A stretch of 64,000 nt of DNA from Candidatus Cloacimonetes bacterium HGW-Cloacimonetes-3 (GCA_002840645.1 PHBO01000005.1:92380-156379); one strand, 5' to 3'. Positions 44,801-54,356 are shown, counted from the first letter of the stretch. The notes: generated from the letters alone by a model not told the origin. Translations and numbers: made by a program.

Positions 44801-44890
44801 TGGCGGAGAGTCAGGGATTCGAACCCTGGGTACCCGTAAGGATACAACGGTTTTCGAGACCGTCCCGTTCAACCGCTCCGGCAACTCTCC
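44801..44890 (-). tRNA. tRNA-Ser (CGA)
   Basis: 90 nt with encoded CCA and discriminator G. Acceptor GGAGAGT/ACTCTCC, anticodon stem ACGGT/ACCGT with loop CTCGAAA (anticodon CGA, codon UCG), long variable arm, T-arm CAGGG-TTCGAAT-CCCTG. The 5' end is only 7 nt after the tadA stop on the same strand, so it is probably processed from the tadA operon transcript. Confidence 0.96.
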
Positions 44891-44897
44891 GCGTTCG

Positions 44898-45359
44898 TCA
44901 TCGTTTATCTTTAAAAAAAGAAGTAAGCAGGCTGGAGCATTCTAACTCCAGAACCTTTCCGATAACAATCGGGTGGTGATTAAAGCTCTTGTCCTTCAGC
45001 ACATTGTAAACCGAACCAACTACACCTGACTTTGGATCGGCTGTTCCAAAAACAAGTGTTCCCAATCTGCCCCAGACAAGCATTCCGGCACACATGAGGC
45101 AAGGCTCTAAGGTTACATACAAACTGTAATCATAAAGAAACACAGCATCTGAAGCCATGATTTTGTCAATAATCAATTTCTCAGCGTGGGCTAATGGGTT
45201 GGCATGCTGCTTGGTGCGGTTATGATCACGCAGGACAATCTCTCCATCCTTAACCAGCACAGCACCTACCGGAATCTCGTTTTCCCGTGCGGCAAGCTCT
45301 GCCTCATCAAGGGCGATGCGCATGAAGTATTCGTGAGTATTTGCGGGAACAAAACTCAT
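44898..45359 (-). CDS. tadA: tRNA-specific adenosine deaminase
   Basis: Converts A34 to inosine in tRNA-Arg(ACG). 153 aa from ATG 45359, which overlaps the upstream stop as ATGA; the frame extends further upstream but only through the neighbouring gene. Zinc deaminase motifs: H58-A-E60 in PLAHAE and PCLMCAG with C87 and C90. The C-terminal FNHHPIVIGKVLELECSSLLTSFF helix is typical. Last protein gene of the operon methyltransferase-rho-SPOR-mutS-SurA-like-tadA. Confidence 0.95.
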   Translation of the reverse strand: MSFVPANTHEYFMRIALDEAELAARENEIPVGAVLVKDGEIVLRDHNRTKQHANPLAHAEKLIIDKIMASDAVFLYDYSLYVTLEPCLMCAGMLVWGRLGTLVFGTADPKSGVVGSVYNVLKDKSFNHHPIVIGKVLELECSSLLTSFFKDKR

Positions 45360-47053
45360 GGGGCGTTGTAGATGCTTACCTTGGCTTCTTTCACCTTGGT
45401 ATCTAACCATTTATCGAACCAGCCATTAGGAAGAATTCGCACATAAGCTCTGCGGATTTGTTCTGCGGGCACCTTTTGGTTGGTAAATTCAAGTTCCTTA
45501 ACTACGGGAACAATCAAAACGCCATTATGTTCCACCGCGGGAAATTCCTTTTTATCCATAAACGCTTTTACGGCCTGATAGTAAACAGAATCAAGAGCTT
45601 TATCCTGCCATACGGTATCGATATTTGCCCCTGTAAGCTTTACATGGGGAGGAAGATAGCTTGATATCAGTCTTTTGGCAGATGTCCAAGATTGAGCAAG
45701 CTGAAGATTGATTTCTTTACGGCGAATCTCGGTGAGTTCGGAGATAATCTGGTTTTTCACTTCGTCCAGAGACTGCACTTCCTTAGTTTGGTTTTCCAGA
45801 ACCTCGATCACAATCCAGGCAGAAAGTGTAGTGGAATATTGAGGTTCCAAAATTGTTCCGGTGGGAGCAGAACGCAGCTTTTTCAAAAGCTGGTTTTTTA
45901 GTTCCGGGGCATAGAAGTTTAGGCTATCTGGGCTTAATGATTCGCTTTCTGTGTATCCAAGATCAAATTCATTTGCTGCTTCGCTCAAACCTATGCTTAA
46001 AGCAAGGTTCATAAGGTTTTTAGCTTTCAATTCCGGTGTTGATAGAGTGATAGTGCGGGCTAAACTTTGCACAATAATAGTACGGTACTGAGTTAACGAT
46101 TTGGTGCTTTGCAGCTTTTGGTGAATCGTCCATCCGGTTTCACTTCGTTGTGGGGGAGAGCAGGCTCCATCGGGTAAAAGGATGAAATCTTGTTGAATGT
46201 CGGCAGGTAATTCAACAGTTTTTACATAGCCATTATCAACTAAGGTCATTAGCCCGGAACTGCTGTTGGTGGTATGGATGATGTCCTCTGCGGGGATGCC
46301 ACTGTTAATGGCTTGGCAGACAGAATCTGCAAGAGCCTTGGAAAGCAAATGATCATCCGAATCCGGTACGACAGGGACAAGACTGTAGGCAATACGGCGA
46401 AAAGGCTTTAAGCTGTAGCGTTTCAGATTATTGCCGTAGTAGGAATTAATCTCACTTTCGCTAATCTTCACATCTACTTCTTTGGGATCGAAGATAAACA
46501 GTTCCATATTAGCGTTACTGCTTAGAATCTTGGCTATTTGTTTGCTTTCTGCGGGGGATATAAGCTCATTTTCTATTAGCTTGGCTTGCAGTTTCATAAT
46601 GGGAATCAGGTTTTCCTGATAGTGCCTGCGCAGAGGGGCGAGGTTTTCCGGGCGGTCACTGGTAAGGGACTGAAGGTATAGCTGTTTGTCGAACTTCCCG
46701 TTGGTCTTAAACAGATTTGAGGTTAAAATGTGCGCCGGGATTGAGGATGACAGGGTATCTATCACTTCCCTTGCATTAGCTGTAATCTTGTATTTCCGGT
46801 AATAGTCTTTTAAAATTACATATCGGGTGATGTTCTTCCAGGTTTCTTTGTAAAGTAAAACCTTTTCGTCCTGATCGGGACTACGCCCTGCTGCAAAACT
46901 GAAGTTGGCATAATGCCCTCTGTAAGCACTCACAAATTCATCGTTAGGGATAATTGTGCCATTGATGCGCCCGGCACTGTTACCGGTATTGGTGGCGCAG
47001 GAAGCAAGTAGTAACAAAACTACTGCAAATGTCATGATAAGGAGCTTGTTCAT
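45356..47053 (-). CDS. SurA/PpiD-like periplasmic chaperone lipoprotein
   Basis: 565 aa. The start at ATG 47053 gives a lipoprotein signal (LLLLASC, C19) and overlaps the mutS stop as ATGA. Features are those of the SurA N-terminal chaperone region: NGTIIPNDEFVSAYRG, an ISESEINSYYGNNLKRYS segment, then a parvulin-like middle region (about 215-330), and a C-terminal region with LDEVKNQIISEL. A classical parvulin active-site pattern is not clear to me, so PPIase activity is uncertain; outer-membrane protein folding is the likely role, which suits the porin and secreted proteins in this genome. Confidence 0.75.
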   Translation of the reverse strand: MNKLLIMTFAVVLLLLASCATNTGNSAGRINGTIIPNDEFVSAYRGHYANFSFAAGRSPDQDEKVLLYKETWKNITRYVILKDYYRKYKITANAREVIDTLSSSIPAHILTSNLFKTNGKFDKQLYLQSLTSDRPENLAPLRRHYQENLIPIMKLQAKLIENELISPAESKQIAKILSSNANMELFIFDPKEVDVKISESEINSYYGNNLKRYSLKPFRRIAYSLVPVVPDSDDHLLSKALADSVCQAINSGIPAEDIIHTTNSSSGLMTLVDNGYVKTVELPADIQQDFILLPDGACSPPQRSETGWTIHQKLQSTKSLTQYRTIIVQSLARTITLSTPELKAKNLMNLALSIGLSEAANEFDLGYTESESLSPDSLNFYAPELKNQLLKKLRSAPTGTILEPQYSTTLSAWIVIEVLENQTKEVQSLDEVKNQIISELTEIRRKEINLQLAQSWTSAKRLISSYLPPHVKLTGANIDTVWQDKALDSVYYQAVKAFMDKKEFPAVEHNGVLIVPVVKELEFTNQKVPAEQIRRAYVRILPNGWFDKWLDTKVKEAKVSIYNAP

Positions 47054-49692
47054 GATTCTCCAATCAAACGGTTCTGGATTTCCATTAGGTACTGCCATGC
47101 TTGCACTGGGCTAAGCTCGTTTAAATCCAAATCCTTTAGTTCTTTTATAATGGGGTCGTTTTCACCTGCCTTGTCGGCAAGTACTTCAAAGATGTCTATC
47201 TGGGGAGTGTCGCGGTTCAGCTTTTTTCGGATGGAGGATGATAAGCCCTGGGGACTAATCTCATGCTCCTCCAGGTTCTTCAGGATCTCTTTGGCACGGC
47301 GAATTACCTTGTCCGGCACACCAGCCAGCCGGGCAACCTGAATGCCGTAGCTTTGATCTGCTCCACCACGCTCTATCTTACGAATGAAGATCATTTCATC
47401 GTTCCACAGCTTAACGGCAACGTTGTAGTTCTTTATGTCCGGGTAGATATTTTCCAGTTCGGTAAGCTCGTGATAATGTGTGGCAAACAGGGTTAGAGCA
47501 TGTTTATATTTCTGAATGTGCTCTATTATCGCCCAGGCAAGGCTTAAACCATCGAAAGTAGAGGTGCCACGCCCTATTTCATCCAGCAGAATTAGAGAGC
47601 TTGAAGTGGCGGAATTGAGGATGTTAGCTGTTTCTATCATTTCCACCAGGAAGGTGCTTTGTCCCTGAGCAAGGTTGTCTGATGCACCTACCCGGGTGAA
47701 CACTCTGTCAAACATAGGTAAACTCATATGTATAGCGGGAACGAAGCTTCCCATCTGAGCCATGATAACCAGTAATCCTACCTGCCTTAGATACGTAGAT
47801 TTACCTGCCATGTTAGGTCCGGTGATAAGGGCAATGCAGGTATCGGGATAATCCAGACTTGTGTCATTGGGGATAAATTCGTCGGTATCCACCAGCTTTT
47901 CAATCACTGGGTGGCGTCCTCCGCTTATCTCCAGTTCACGGCTTTCGGTAAAAGTGGGGCAAGTATAGCGGTTTTGCCAGGCAAGGAAGGCAAGCGTGCT
48001 GAATACATCAATCTCTGCAATAAGTTCGCTAAGCAACTGAAGGCGGGGCAGAGATTCTGCCAGAGCAATCCTAAGCTCTTTGTATAGTTCATATTCGAGG
48101 TTCTTAATCTTCTCTTCGGATGAAAGCACTTTGGCTTCAAATTCTTTTAGTCGGGGCGAGATATAGCGCTCTGCATTAGCCAGAGTTTGCTTGGCAATGT
48201 AGTAATCCGGTACTTTATTCTTATGTTGGGATGTTACTTCCAGGTAATAGCCGAACACACGGTTATAGCCAACCTTCAAGCTGGGAATACCTGTTTTGCG
48301 TCTCTCTTCCTCTTCCAAACGGGCAATCCAGCTTTTACCATCGTGGATTAGTTCCATCAGTTCATCCAGATCAGGTGTATAGCCGGTAGCAAAGATACCG
48401 CCATCGGTTATGGTGATAGGAGGGTTTTCCCGGATAGCTTTGTCTATCGTATCGGTGATATCATCGTAGGCATCCATCTGTGCAGTCCAGTTGTTGAACA
48501 TAGGATTACCATAGCTTTCCAGCTTAGATTTCAGGCTTTTGGCAGAATAAAGGTAGGATTTTAAGGATAGCAGTTCACGGGGATTGATGCGCAAAGAACC
48601 AAGCCGTGAAGTTATACGTGCGATGTCACCTATCTCTTTCAGGTTGCTGCGAAGGTCTTTCAGGTATGCGCTCTTTTGCATGAAAGAGGCTATAATGGCT
48701 TGCCTGCTTTGGATAGCAGCCAGATCCATCAGAGGATGCAGTAACCACTGTTGAAGCAAGCGGGAACCCATGGGAGTCATGCTTTGATCCAACACAGAGA
48801 TCAGGCTTCCATGCCTGGTACCGTAACGGATAGATCGGGTTAGCTCCAGATTGCGGCGGCTGATTTCATCCAACTGCATATATTGCGAAAGCGAGTAATA
48901 TCTAAGGGAGGAGATATGCTTCAGCGGGGAACTGTACAAGCCCTGTACATAGGCTATCGCTGCTCCGGCTGCGGTGGCACCCAGGCTTTTGTTATGTGCT
49001 CCAAAGGCTTCCAGAGAGCTCACCCCAAAGTGTTTCTTCAGGGTTTGGTTGGCTTCTGATACCTGATACTGCCATGATTCAAAGATGCTTACAGTAGGCT
49101 TGTATTCCAGCCTTAGGCTCTTGATAAACTCTTCTGATGCAGGGCTATCCACCACAATTTCAGCGGGCTTCAGCCGTTGCAGTTCGTTGGCAAGCTCCAT
49201 GGCATTCAGCTCGGTGAAAATGAATTCCCCCGTGGATAGATCAAGATGTGCCAAACCTATCTTACGCAGTGGGTCCTGGTAATACACGGCGGCAAGAAAA
49301 ACGTTGGCATTGCCTTCCAACAGGGAATGATCCAACACGGCACCGGGGGTGATGATCTCCGTTACTTCCCGTTTAACAATGCCTATTGCTTTCTTGGGGT
49401 CTTCGGTTTGTTCGCAGATAGCAACCTTTAAGCCTGCTTTTATCAGCTTATCCAGATAAGTACTGAGGGCATGGTAGGGGAATCCGGCAAGCGGAATGGG
49501 GCTGTCATCGTTCTTATTGCGTGAAGTGAGGGTTATATTCAGTATTCTTGAGGCAGTGTGTGCATCCTCGAAAAAGGTCTCGTAAAAGTCGCCCATACGG
49601 AACAGCACCAGCTTATCGGGATGCTTTTGTTTTACATCATAGAACTGGCGTAGCATGGGAGTTAGCTTGGTCTCGTCCTTAGCTTTATCCAT
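47050..49692 (-). CDS. mutS: DNA mismatch repair protein MutS
   Basis: Recognises mismatches and starts repair. 880 aa from ATG 49692; the frame is open to a TTG at 49719, but the ATG gives the usual N-terminus. Mismatch-binding motif FRMGDFYETFFEDA (GDFYE), connector and lever domains, Walker A GPNMAGKST, LLDEIGRGTSTFDG (Walker B/ABC signature) and FATHYHEL. The stop shares ATGA with the SurA-like gene, and the SPOR gene stop is 5 nt upstream of the start. Only a weak ribosome-binding site is visible, in keeping with coupled translation. Confidence 0.97.
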   Translation of the reverse strand: MDKAKDETKLTPMLRQFYDVKQKHPDKLVLFRMGDFYETFFEDAHTASRILNITLTSRNKNDDSPIPLAGFPYHALSTYLDKLIKAGLKVAICEQTEDPKKAIGIVKREVTEIITPGAVLDHSLLEGNANVFLAAVYYQDPLRKIGLAHLDLSTGEFIFTELNAMELANELQRLKPAEIVVDSPASEEFIKSLRLEYKPTVSIFESWQYQVSEANQTLKKHFGVSSLEAFGAHNKSLGATAAGAAIAYVQGLYSSPLKHISSLRYYSLSQYMQLDEISRRNLELTRSIRYGTRHGSLISVLDQSMTPMGSRLLQQWLLHPLMDLAAIQSRQAIIASFMQKSAYLKDLRSNLKEIGDIARITSRLGSLRINPRELLSLKSYLYSAKSLKSKLESYGNPMFNNWTAQMDAYDDITDTIDKAIRENPPITITDGGIFATGYTPDLDELMELIHDGKSWIARLEEEERRKTGIPSLKVGYNRVFGYYLEVTSQHKNKVPDYYIAKQTLANAERYISPRLKEFEAKVLSSEEKIKNLEYELYKELRIALAESLPRLQLLSELIAEIDVFSTLAFLAWQNRYTCPTFTESRELEISGGRHPVIEKLVDTDEFIPNDTSLDYPDTCIALITGPNMAGKSTYLRQVGLLVIMAQMGSFVPAIHMSLPMFDRVFTRVGASDNLAQGQSTFLVEMIETANILNSATSSSLILLDEIGRGTSTFDGLSLAWAIIEHIQKYKHALTLFATHYHELTELENIYPDIKNYNVAVKLWNDEMIFIRKIERGGADQSYGIQVARLAGVPDKVIRRAKEILKNLEEHEISPQGLSSSIRKKLNRDTPQIDIFEVLADKAGENDPIIKELKDLDLNELSPVQAWQYLMEIQNRLIGES

Positions 49693-49697
49693 CGGCT

Positions 49698-50864
49698 TTA
49701 GTATTGGGTTACAAAACAATTGATTTCGTTGCTTACGAGCTGAGTTCTTGCTGCTTCAGCCTTTGCCTTTTCTTCGTAAGCTCCGGAAAGCACCACCCAG
49801 GTTTTCTTTCCGCCCGATACATCTTCGTAATATGCAGCAGGGAGGCTTAACAGCCTGATATTGATAACCAGCTTATTTGCGTTAGCTTCCTGAGAAAACC
49901 TGCCTGCCTGTATCCAGTAGCCACTGCTCGGTTTTGCGCTTAGCTTCACAGGTGCATTGGGCGCTTGATGAGCGGGTGTGGCAGGGCTTAAAATGGGCAA
50001 AGCGGGAGAAACGGGTTTAGTGCCTATCTCTGACGGGGTTTCAGTTTCCACGGGAATCTGTAGCAGTGAATATGGATACAAAAAACTGATATCTATGCTT
50101 TTACTGCGGTTGCGGAGCTCGAAAAGGCGGTCTTCTATAAGGTAAGCAACCTGAGAGTATTTATTCATCTCATAGCCACGCTGGTAAAAGCCAAGGGCAT
50201 CAGCCAGCTTATCAGATTGTTCGTGTGCATATCCCAGACGATATAGTAGATATTGCTCATCCACATCCGGCAGCTTCATGTTTAACAGCTTATTTAGCGT
50301 AGTTATGGCACTATAGGCTTTCTTCTGATTAAGGTAACACTCGGCTATCAAATAGTGCGCTGCTTCTGCATATTCGCCATTTACATCCATGCGCAGATAG
50401 TTTTCCGCATTGTTTATAGCCACGGTAAAATCATCCTGCCACCAGGCACAAAACCCCAGCCAATAGAAACGCTCCATAAGCTCAGTGGAAGATATTTTCT
50501 TAAGCGAAGCTTTGGCATCGTCTATATCTCTTTCCAGGATATGGAACTTGCCTATTTCCAGCAAGCTCATTTGGGCAAAATTACTCTTGGGGTATTTTGC
50601 CACCACTTGTTCATGGGCAGTAAGGGCTTCGGCTTTCTTTATCTTCAGCATGGCGTGGTAATATCCCACACATGCGCGTTCTTCATCACTATTTGGCTTC
50701 AAGGTGCCAAGGGCATCCTGCACTTCATCTATCTTGCCCTTATTATACATGTTAACAAGCTCGCTGAATTCCTTACGCATGGCAGCGTTAGCAGCTACAG
50801 CCAAAATAATCAGCAGGAGAGTAAACACAAGTTTCCGATAAGCTTGCGGGATTCTGAACGCCAT
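49698..50864 (-). CDS. exported TPR-like protein with C-terminal SPOR domain
   Basis: 388 aa. Signal peptide (residues about 10-28, LVFTLLLIILAVAANAA), then roughly 28-250 helical TPR-like repeats (CVGYYHAMLKIKKAEAL, NFAQMSLLEIGKFHILERD, EAAHYLIAECYLNQKK), a proline-rich linker (about 285-315) and a SPOR domain at about 320-388 (YWIQAGRFSQEANANKL ... WVVLSGAYEEKAKAEAARTQL), which in relatives binds denuded glycan strands of septal peptidoglycan. A cell-wall or division role is inferred. The start is 1 nt into the rho stop (TAATG). Confidence 0.85.
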   Translation of the reverse strand: MAFRIPQAYRKLVFTLLLIILAVAANAAMRKEFSELVNMYNKGKIDEVQDALGTLKPNSDEERACVGYYHAMLKIKKAEALTAHEQVVAKYPKSNFAQMSLLEIGKFHILERDIDDAKASLKKISSTELMERFYWLGFCAWWQDDFTVAINNAENYLRMDVNGEYAEAAHYLIAECYLNQKKAYSAITTLNKLLNMKLPDVDEQYLLYRLGYAHEQSDKLADALGFYQRGYEMNKYSQVAYLIEDRLFELRNRSKSIDISFLYPYSLLQIPVETETPSEIGTKPVSPALPILSPATPAHQAPNAPVKLSAKPSSGYWIQAGRFSQEANANKLVINIRLLSLPAAYYEDVSGGKKTWVVLSGAYEEKAKAEAARTQLVSNEINCFVTQY

Positions 50865-52123
50865 TAGTTACTCATAGAGTTCAACAGGTCATAATTTGTT
50901 TCGGTAGTCTGCATTTTCTTACGCAGAGTTTCGATTCCTTGCACGGGGCTTATCGTTTTCAGGTATTTACGCAGGACATACATGCGGTTTAGTTCGTTCT
51001 TGGTTAGCAGTAGTTCCTCACGTCTGGTTCCGCTTTTCACCAAGTCTATGGCAGGATACAGCCTGGAATCACTGATAGAGCGATCAAGAACAAGTTCCAT
51101 ATTACCGGTGCCCTTAAATTCCTCGAATATCACCTGATCCATCTTGCTTCCGGTATCGATAAGAGCTGTGGCGATAATGGTTAAGCTCCCTGCTTCCTCA
51201 GTATTACGGGCAGAGCCGAAGAACTTCTTGGGTCTTATCAAACCATTGGCATCAATACCACCGCTTAGCACCTTACCGCTGGAGGGGGTTACGTTATTAT
51301 ATGCACGGGCAAGCCTGGTGATACTATCTAATACAATCACCACATCTTGTCCCAATTCCACCATACGTTTCGCTTTTTCCAGCACCATCTCGGCAACTGC
51401 GGAGTGATTCTTGGGGGATTCATCAAAAGTAGAGCTGATAACTTCGCAGTTACCCGGCTTAAGTATCTTCTTCATTTCGGTTACTTCTTCGGGGCGTTCA
51501 TCAACAAGCAGCACAATAAGATACACTTCCGGGTGATTGCTGAGGACAGCATTGGCAGTATCTTGCAGCAGCGTTGTCTTACCGGTACGGGGAGCAGCCA
51601 CTATCAGCCCCCGCTGACCTTTGCCGATGGGAGTAAAGAGATTAATAATCCGGGTACTGAAGTTTAAGGGATCGAACTCCAGGTTGAGGCGTTCTGTTGG
51701 GTAATAAGGAGTTAGCTCGTCAAACAAACGCAAATCCTGCATACAGGTGGGTGGTAGGTAGTTTATAGATTCCACACGCAGAAGGGCATAATACTTTTCA
51801 CCTTCTTTGGGAGAGCGCACCGGGCCACTGATCATATGTCCGGTCTTAATCCCGAAACGCCTGATTTGGGTGAGGGATACATAAACATCATCTCTGCCCG
51901 GATTGTAGTTATTATGCGGAAAGCGCAGGAAACCATATCCATCGTCCATAATCTCCAAACAACCGGTAACGAAAGCCAAGCCTTCTTGTGCTGCCTGAAA
52001 CTCCAACATTTTAAAGATAAGCTCTGTACCTTTAAGCTGTGTGTAGCCGGGGATGCCTATCTTCTTTGCAATGCGATTTAATTGAACTTGAGTTAAGCTA
52101 AACAGATCGTCTTCAATTAGCAT
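50864..52123 (-). CDS. rho: transcription termination factor Rho
   Basis: Hexameric RNA-dependent ATPase that ends transcription. 419 aa, standard. N-terminal Rho-N helix region (LTQVQLNRIAKKIGIPGYTQLKG), CSD/RNA-binding domain (GCLEIMDDGYGFLRFP ... DDVYVS), Walker A APRTGKTTLLQ, LLVDERPEEVT, DSITRLARAYN Q-loop and the R-loop segment. The start overlaps the methyltransferase stop and its stop overlaps the SPOR gene start, both as TAATG. Confidence 0.97.
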   Translation of the reverse strand: MLIEDDLFSLTQVQLNRIAKKIGIPGYTQLKGTELIFKMLEFQAAQEGLAFVTGCLEIMDDGYGFLRFPHNNYNPGRDDVYVSLTQIRRFGIKTGHMISGPVRSPKEGEKYYALLRVESINYLPPTCMQDLRLFDELTPYYPTERLNLEFDPLNFSTRIINLFTPIGKGQRGLIVAAPRTGKTTLLQDTANAVLSNHPEVYLIVLLVDERPEEVTEMKKILKPGNCEVISSTFDESPKNHSAVAEMVLEKAKRMVELGQDVVIVLDSITRLARAYNNVTPSSGKVLSGGIDANGLIRPKKFFGSARNTEEAGSLTIIATALIDTGSKMDQVIFEEFKGTGNMELVLDRSISDSRLYPAIDLVKSGTRREELLLTKNELNRMYVLRKYLKTISPVQGIETLRKKMQTTETNYDLLNSMSN

Positions 52124-52845
52124 TATCTATCTCCTTTTGGTTTATAACCGGTTATAATTAAACGGCTGGCACTGGCACAGCCTATTTCTGAAATTCGTTT
52201 TAGCATCGTGTTGCCTTCGTCAACAAGGCTATCACTATCAGGCATGGATTCCAGGCGTTTGATAGTGTCCTTACAATTGCGGATAAGCGTTTCGCAGTTT
52301 TTACTGGGATTATCCACGGGAACATAGAAATCTATGATATTTAGTTTGTTTAGAGGTAATTTATCGGCGATACTGCGCAGTTCTGCGCGGGTAAAGGTGT
52401 TGCGGTGATAAACGCCGGAGAGCATATCTACACCGGCAATCCAGTGATGCATCAGGATATGGGTTTCCTGCGCAGGGCTTTGCTCACCATCGCTATACAT
52501 TTCCGCAATCAACAGAAATCCTTCGGGCTTCAATACCCGCAGAAGTTCTGCGATAACTTTATCTGGATTCTCTAAATGGTGCAGAGAGTTAGATATGCAT
52601 ACCGTGTCGAAGTACTGATCCTCAAACTGGATATCCTCCAGGTTCATGCGGTAGATTTCCACATCGTTTTCAGGGAATAGCTTGCTTGCATAATCCACGC
52701 TACGTTCGGATGCATCAATCCCAATTATTTGGGAATAGGATTTCAGGCTCTGCTTCAGGGTGTGGATGAATTCGCCTCTTCCGGTGGCAGCATCTAATAC
52801 TAATCCGCCATCCACCTGCGAAAGGATCTTGATGATTTCTTTCAT
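52123..52845 (-). CDS. SAM-dependent methyltransferase (UbiE-like)
   Basis: 240 aa class I methyltransferase of the Methyltransf_11 type. Motif I is VLDAATGRGEFIHTL (about residues 15-29), then the acidic IIGIDASERSV, the motif DTVCISNSLHHLENPDKVIAELLRVLKPEGFLL, all typical. The substrate is unknown. It is the first gene of the rho-mutS operon; GAGGAG lies upstream of the ATG, and its stop overlaps the rho start. Confidence 0.88.
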   Translation of the reverse strand: MKEIIKILSQVDGGLVLDAATGRGEFIHTLKQSLKSYSQIIGIDASERSVDYASKLFPENDVEIYRMNLEDIQFEDQYFDTVCISNSLHHLENPDKVIAELLRVLKPEGFLLIAEMYSDGEQSPAQETHILMHHWIAGVDMLSGVYHRNTFTRAELRSIADKLPLNKLNIIDFYVPVDNPSKNCETLIRNCKDTIKRLESMPDSDSLVDEGNTMLKRISEIGCASASRLIITGYKPKGDR

Positions 52846-53248
52846 GAGAATCTCCTCGCTTGTAATACAGATAGGAAATGAAAGTTAGAGCTTAACGTTA
52901 AAAGTGAAACGTTAAAGGTTAGACGTGAATTGCATCAAGCTTCTTATGTCTATCGTCTATCAAATATGACTATCCAACTATCAAATCTATTCTTTTGAAG
53001 CTGTGGTTTTTCGTCAAGAAATATCTTTCAACCTTCTTCGTTTGGTTAGTTAGAGTGATTTCTCAGCATTGAAAGAGTAGATTCAATAATCAACTAATCT
53101 GGATTCTGCTAAACTAAAGGCAATTTATACCTTTAGTTTTAGCATAATTTATGGCTCAATTCCAAGCTTGTGGTCTAACATTAATAGTGACTTGCCAAAT
53201 CTTCATTTCCGCCTGTACTGGTCAATCTTCAGCCCTGTAGGTAGAACA
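52846..53248. other. intergenic spacer upstream of the methyltransferase-rho-mutS operon
   Basis: About 400 bp with no credible ORF. Near the start it has short direct repeats of AACGTTAAA around 52892-52912. It is the upstream region of the six-gene minus-strand operon and should contain its promoter, which I could not define. Confidence 0.45.
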
Positions 53249-53302
53249 TAACTATCCCATAACCCTCCCGTATCGCGATACGGGAGGGTTATGGGATAGT
53301 TA
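53249..53302. repeat. dispersed GC-rich palindrome, family 2, copy 3
   Basis: A perfect 54-bp palindrome, 27 bp per arm with no spacer, centred on TATCG/CGATA at 53275/53276. The core CCCATAACCCTCCCG is shared with the copies at 30064 and 44617; outside it, TAACTAT pairs with ATAGTTA. A small separate near-palindrome CTGACG-A-CGTCAG lies at 53397-53409. Confidence 0.88.
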
Positions 53303-53471
53303 CCCATTGTTTAAATGCTAAGTACATGTTTGAAGTAAGCTATCTCAATCCCTAATACATAGCTGGAAGCAGAATCCAAAGTGGGCAAAAGTAACGCTGA
53401 CGACGTCAGTGGATGTAAGTGATAATTATAAGACAATCAATGCGTAAAGACAGATGCTTTTAGCATATACA

Positions 53472-54356
53472 TCAAACGGTTAACTCATTGGTGTTTGCAA
53501 GCAGTGAGCGGTAATGCCGCCTTACTATCTCCAAAAAGCTCGGTTCGCGATATTCTTCCAAGGTCATGAGGGCAGTTTTGCGTCCATAATCATAGAAAGA
53601 ATTGGCTTTATGGAAAGCGAATGGTTTCCCTTCGGGCATGGCTGCATCTATTACTATATCCGGTTCGAAGCTTGTTATATCTTTCACTGCCATGTATGCC
53701 TGATTCTGGAACACAGACTGCATAACAACTTGGCTGCGGAAGTAACGTTTGGGCTTTGGCTCTACCTCGCGTTCATAATCAATCATTTTTGCCTGATGAT
53801 CCACCCGTGGAAGTACATTGACGGCAATAACCAGATCACTATTGAACAGGTGAGTATAGCTCAGAGGAAGTGGGTGTTCGATTCCTCCATCCACAAAACT
53901 GTAACCATGGAAGTTATATGGCGCGAAAATAAGAGGCAGGGAAGAGGAGGCACGCATCGCATCGGCGTATGCACCACGATTAAAGAGGATTGTGCTGCGG
54001 CTGCAAAGATCGTATGCGCAAGCAATGTAAGGGATTCTGCCATCCTCAATCAGAGCATCTGAAGTCCATTCCCTGAATAGTTTTAGCATCATACTGCCGT
54101 CGAAGATACCGCCGATGTGCCGGTCTAAATAAAGAGGTGAGAATACTTTAGCATTGCTTTGCCTTCCGGCAATTGCCAAAATGCTGTGGGAATCCATGCC
54201 CATGGAAAATAAGGCACCGATTATCGCACCCATGCTGGTTCCCAATACGGCATTTATATTGTAATGCTCTTCCAGAACGCTCAACACCCCAATATGTGCC
54301 AAGCCAAGGGCAGACCCGCCGCCCAACACCAGCGTTGCACTTTTTCTTTCGCTCAT
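53472..54356 (-). CDS. patatin-like phospholipase (RssA type)
   Basis: Ser-Asp hydrolase of the patatin family, 294 aa from ATG 54356. The frame is open further upstream (to 54536), but that part overlaps the helicase start and has no fold. ATG 54365 is a close alternative. The oxyanion loop GGGSALG (12-18) lacks the Arg of the usual GGGxRG; nucleophile elbow GTSMG with S41; dyad Asp in FVDGGIEHPLP. The rest fits RssA/YlbK-like proteins of about 280-300 aa. Esterase or phospholipase activity is inferred. The start region is divergent from the DEAD-box gene, with about 157 bp between. Confidence 0.88.
   Translation of the reverse strand: MSERKSATLVLGGGSALGLAHIGVLSVLEEHYNINAVLGTSMGAIIGALFSMGMDSHSILAIAGRQSNAKVFSPLYLDRHIGGIFDGSMMLKLFREWTSDALIEDGRIPYIACAYDLCSRSTILFNRGAYADAMRASSSLPLIFAPYNFHGYSFVDGGIEHPLPLSYTHLFNSDLVIAVNVLPRVDHQAKMIDYEREVEPKPKRYFRSQVVMQSVFQNQAYMAVKDITSFEPDIVIDAAMPEGKPFAFHKANSFYDYGRKTALMTLEEYREPSFLEIVRRHYRSLLANTNELTV

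Noticed and set aside
50355..50867. 170-codon plus-strand ORF
   Set aside because: Antisense to the SPOR/TPR gene; Phe/His-rich composition typical of a shadow frame.
53397..53409. CTGACG-A-CGTCAG near-palindrome
   Set aside because: Short and single; a possible operator but nothing else supports it.
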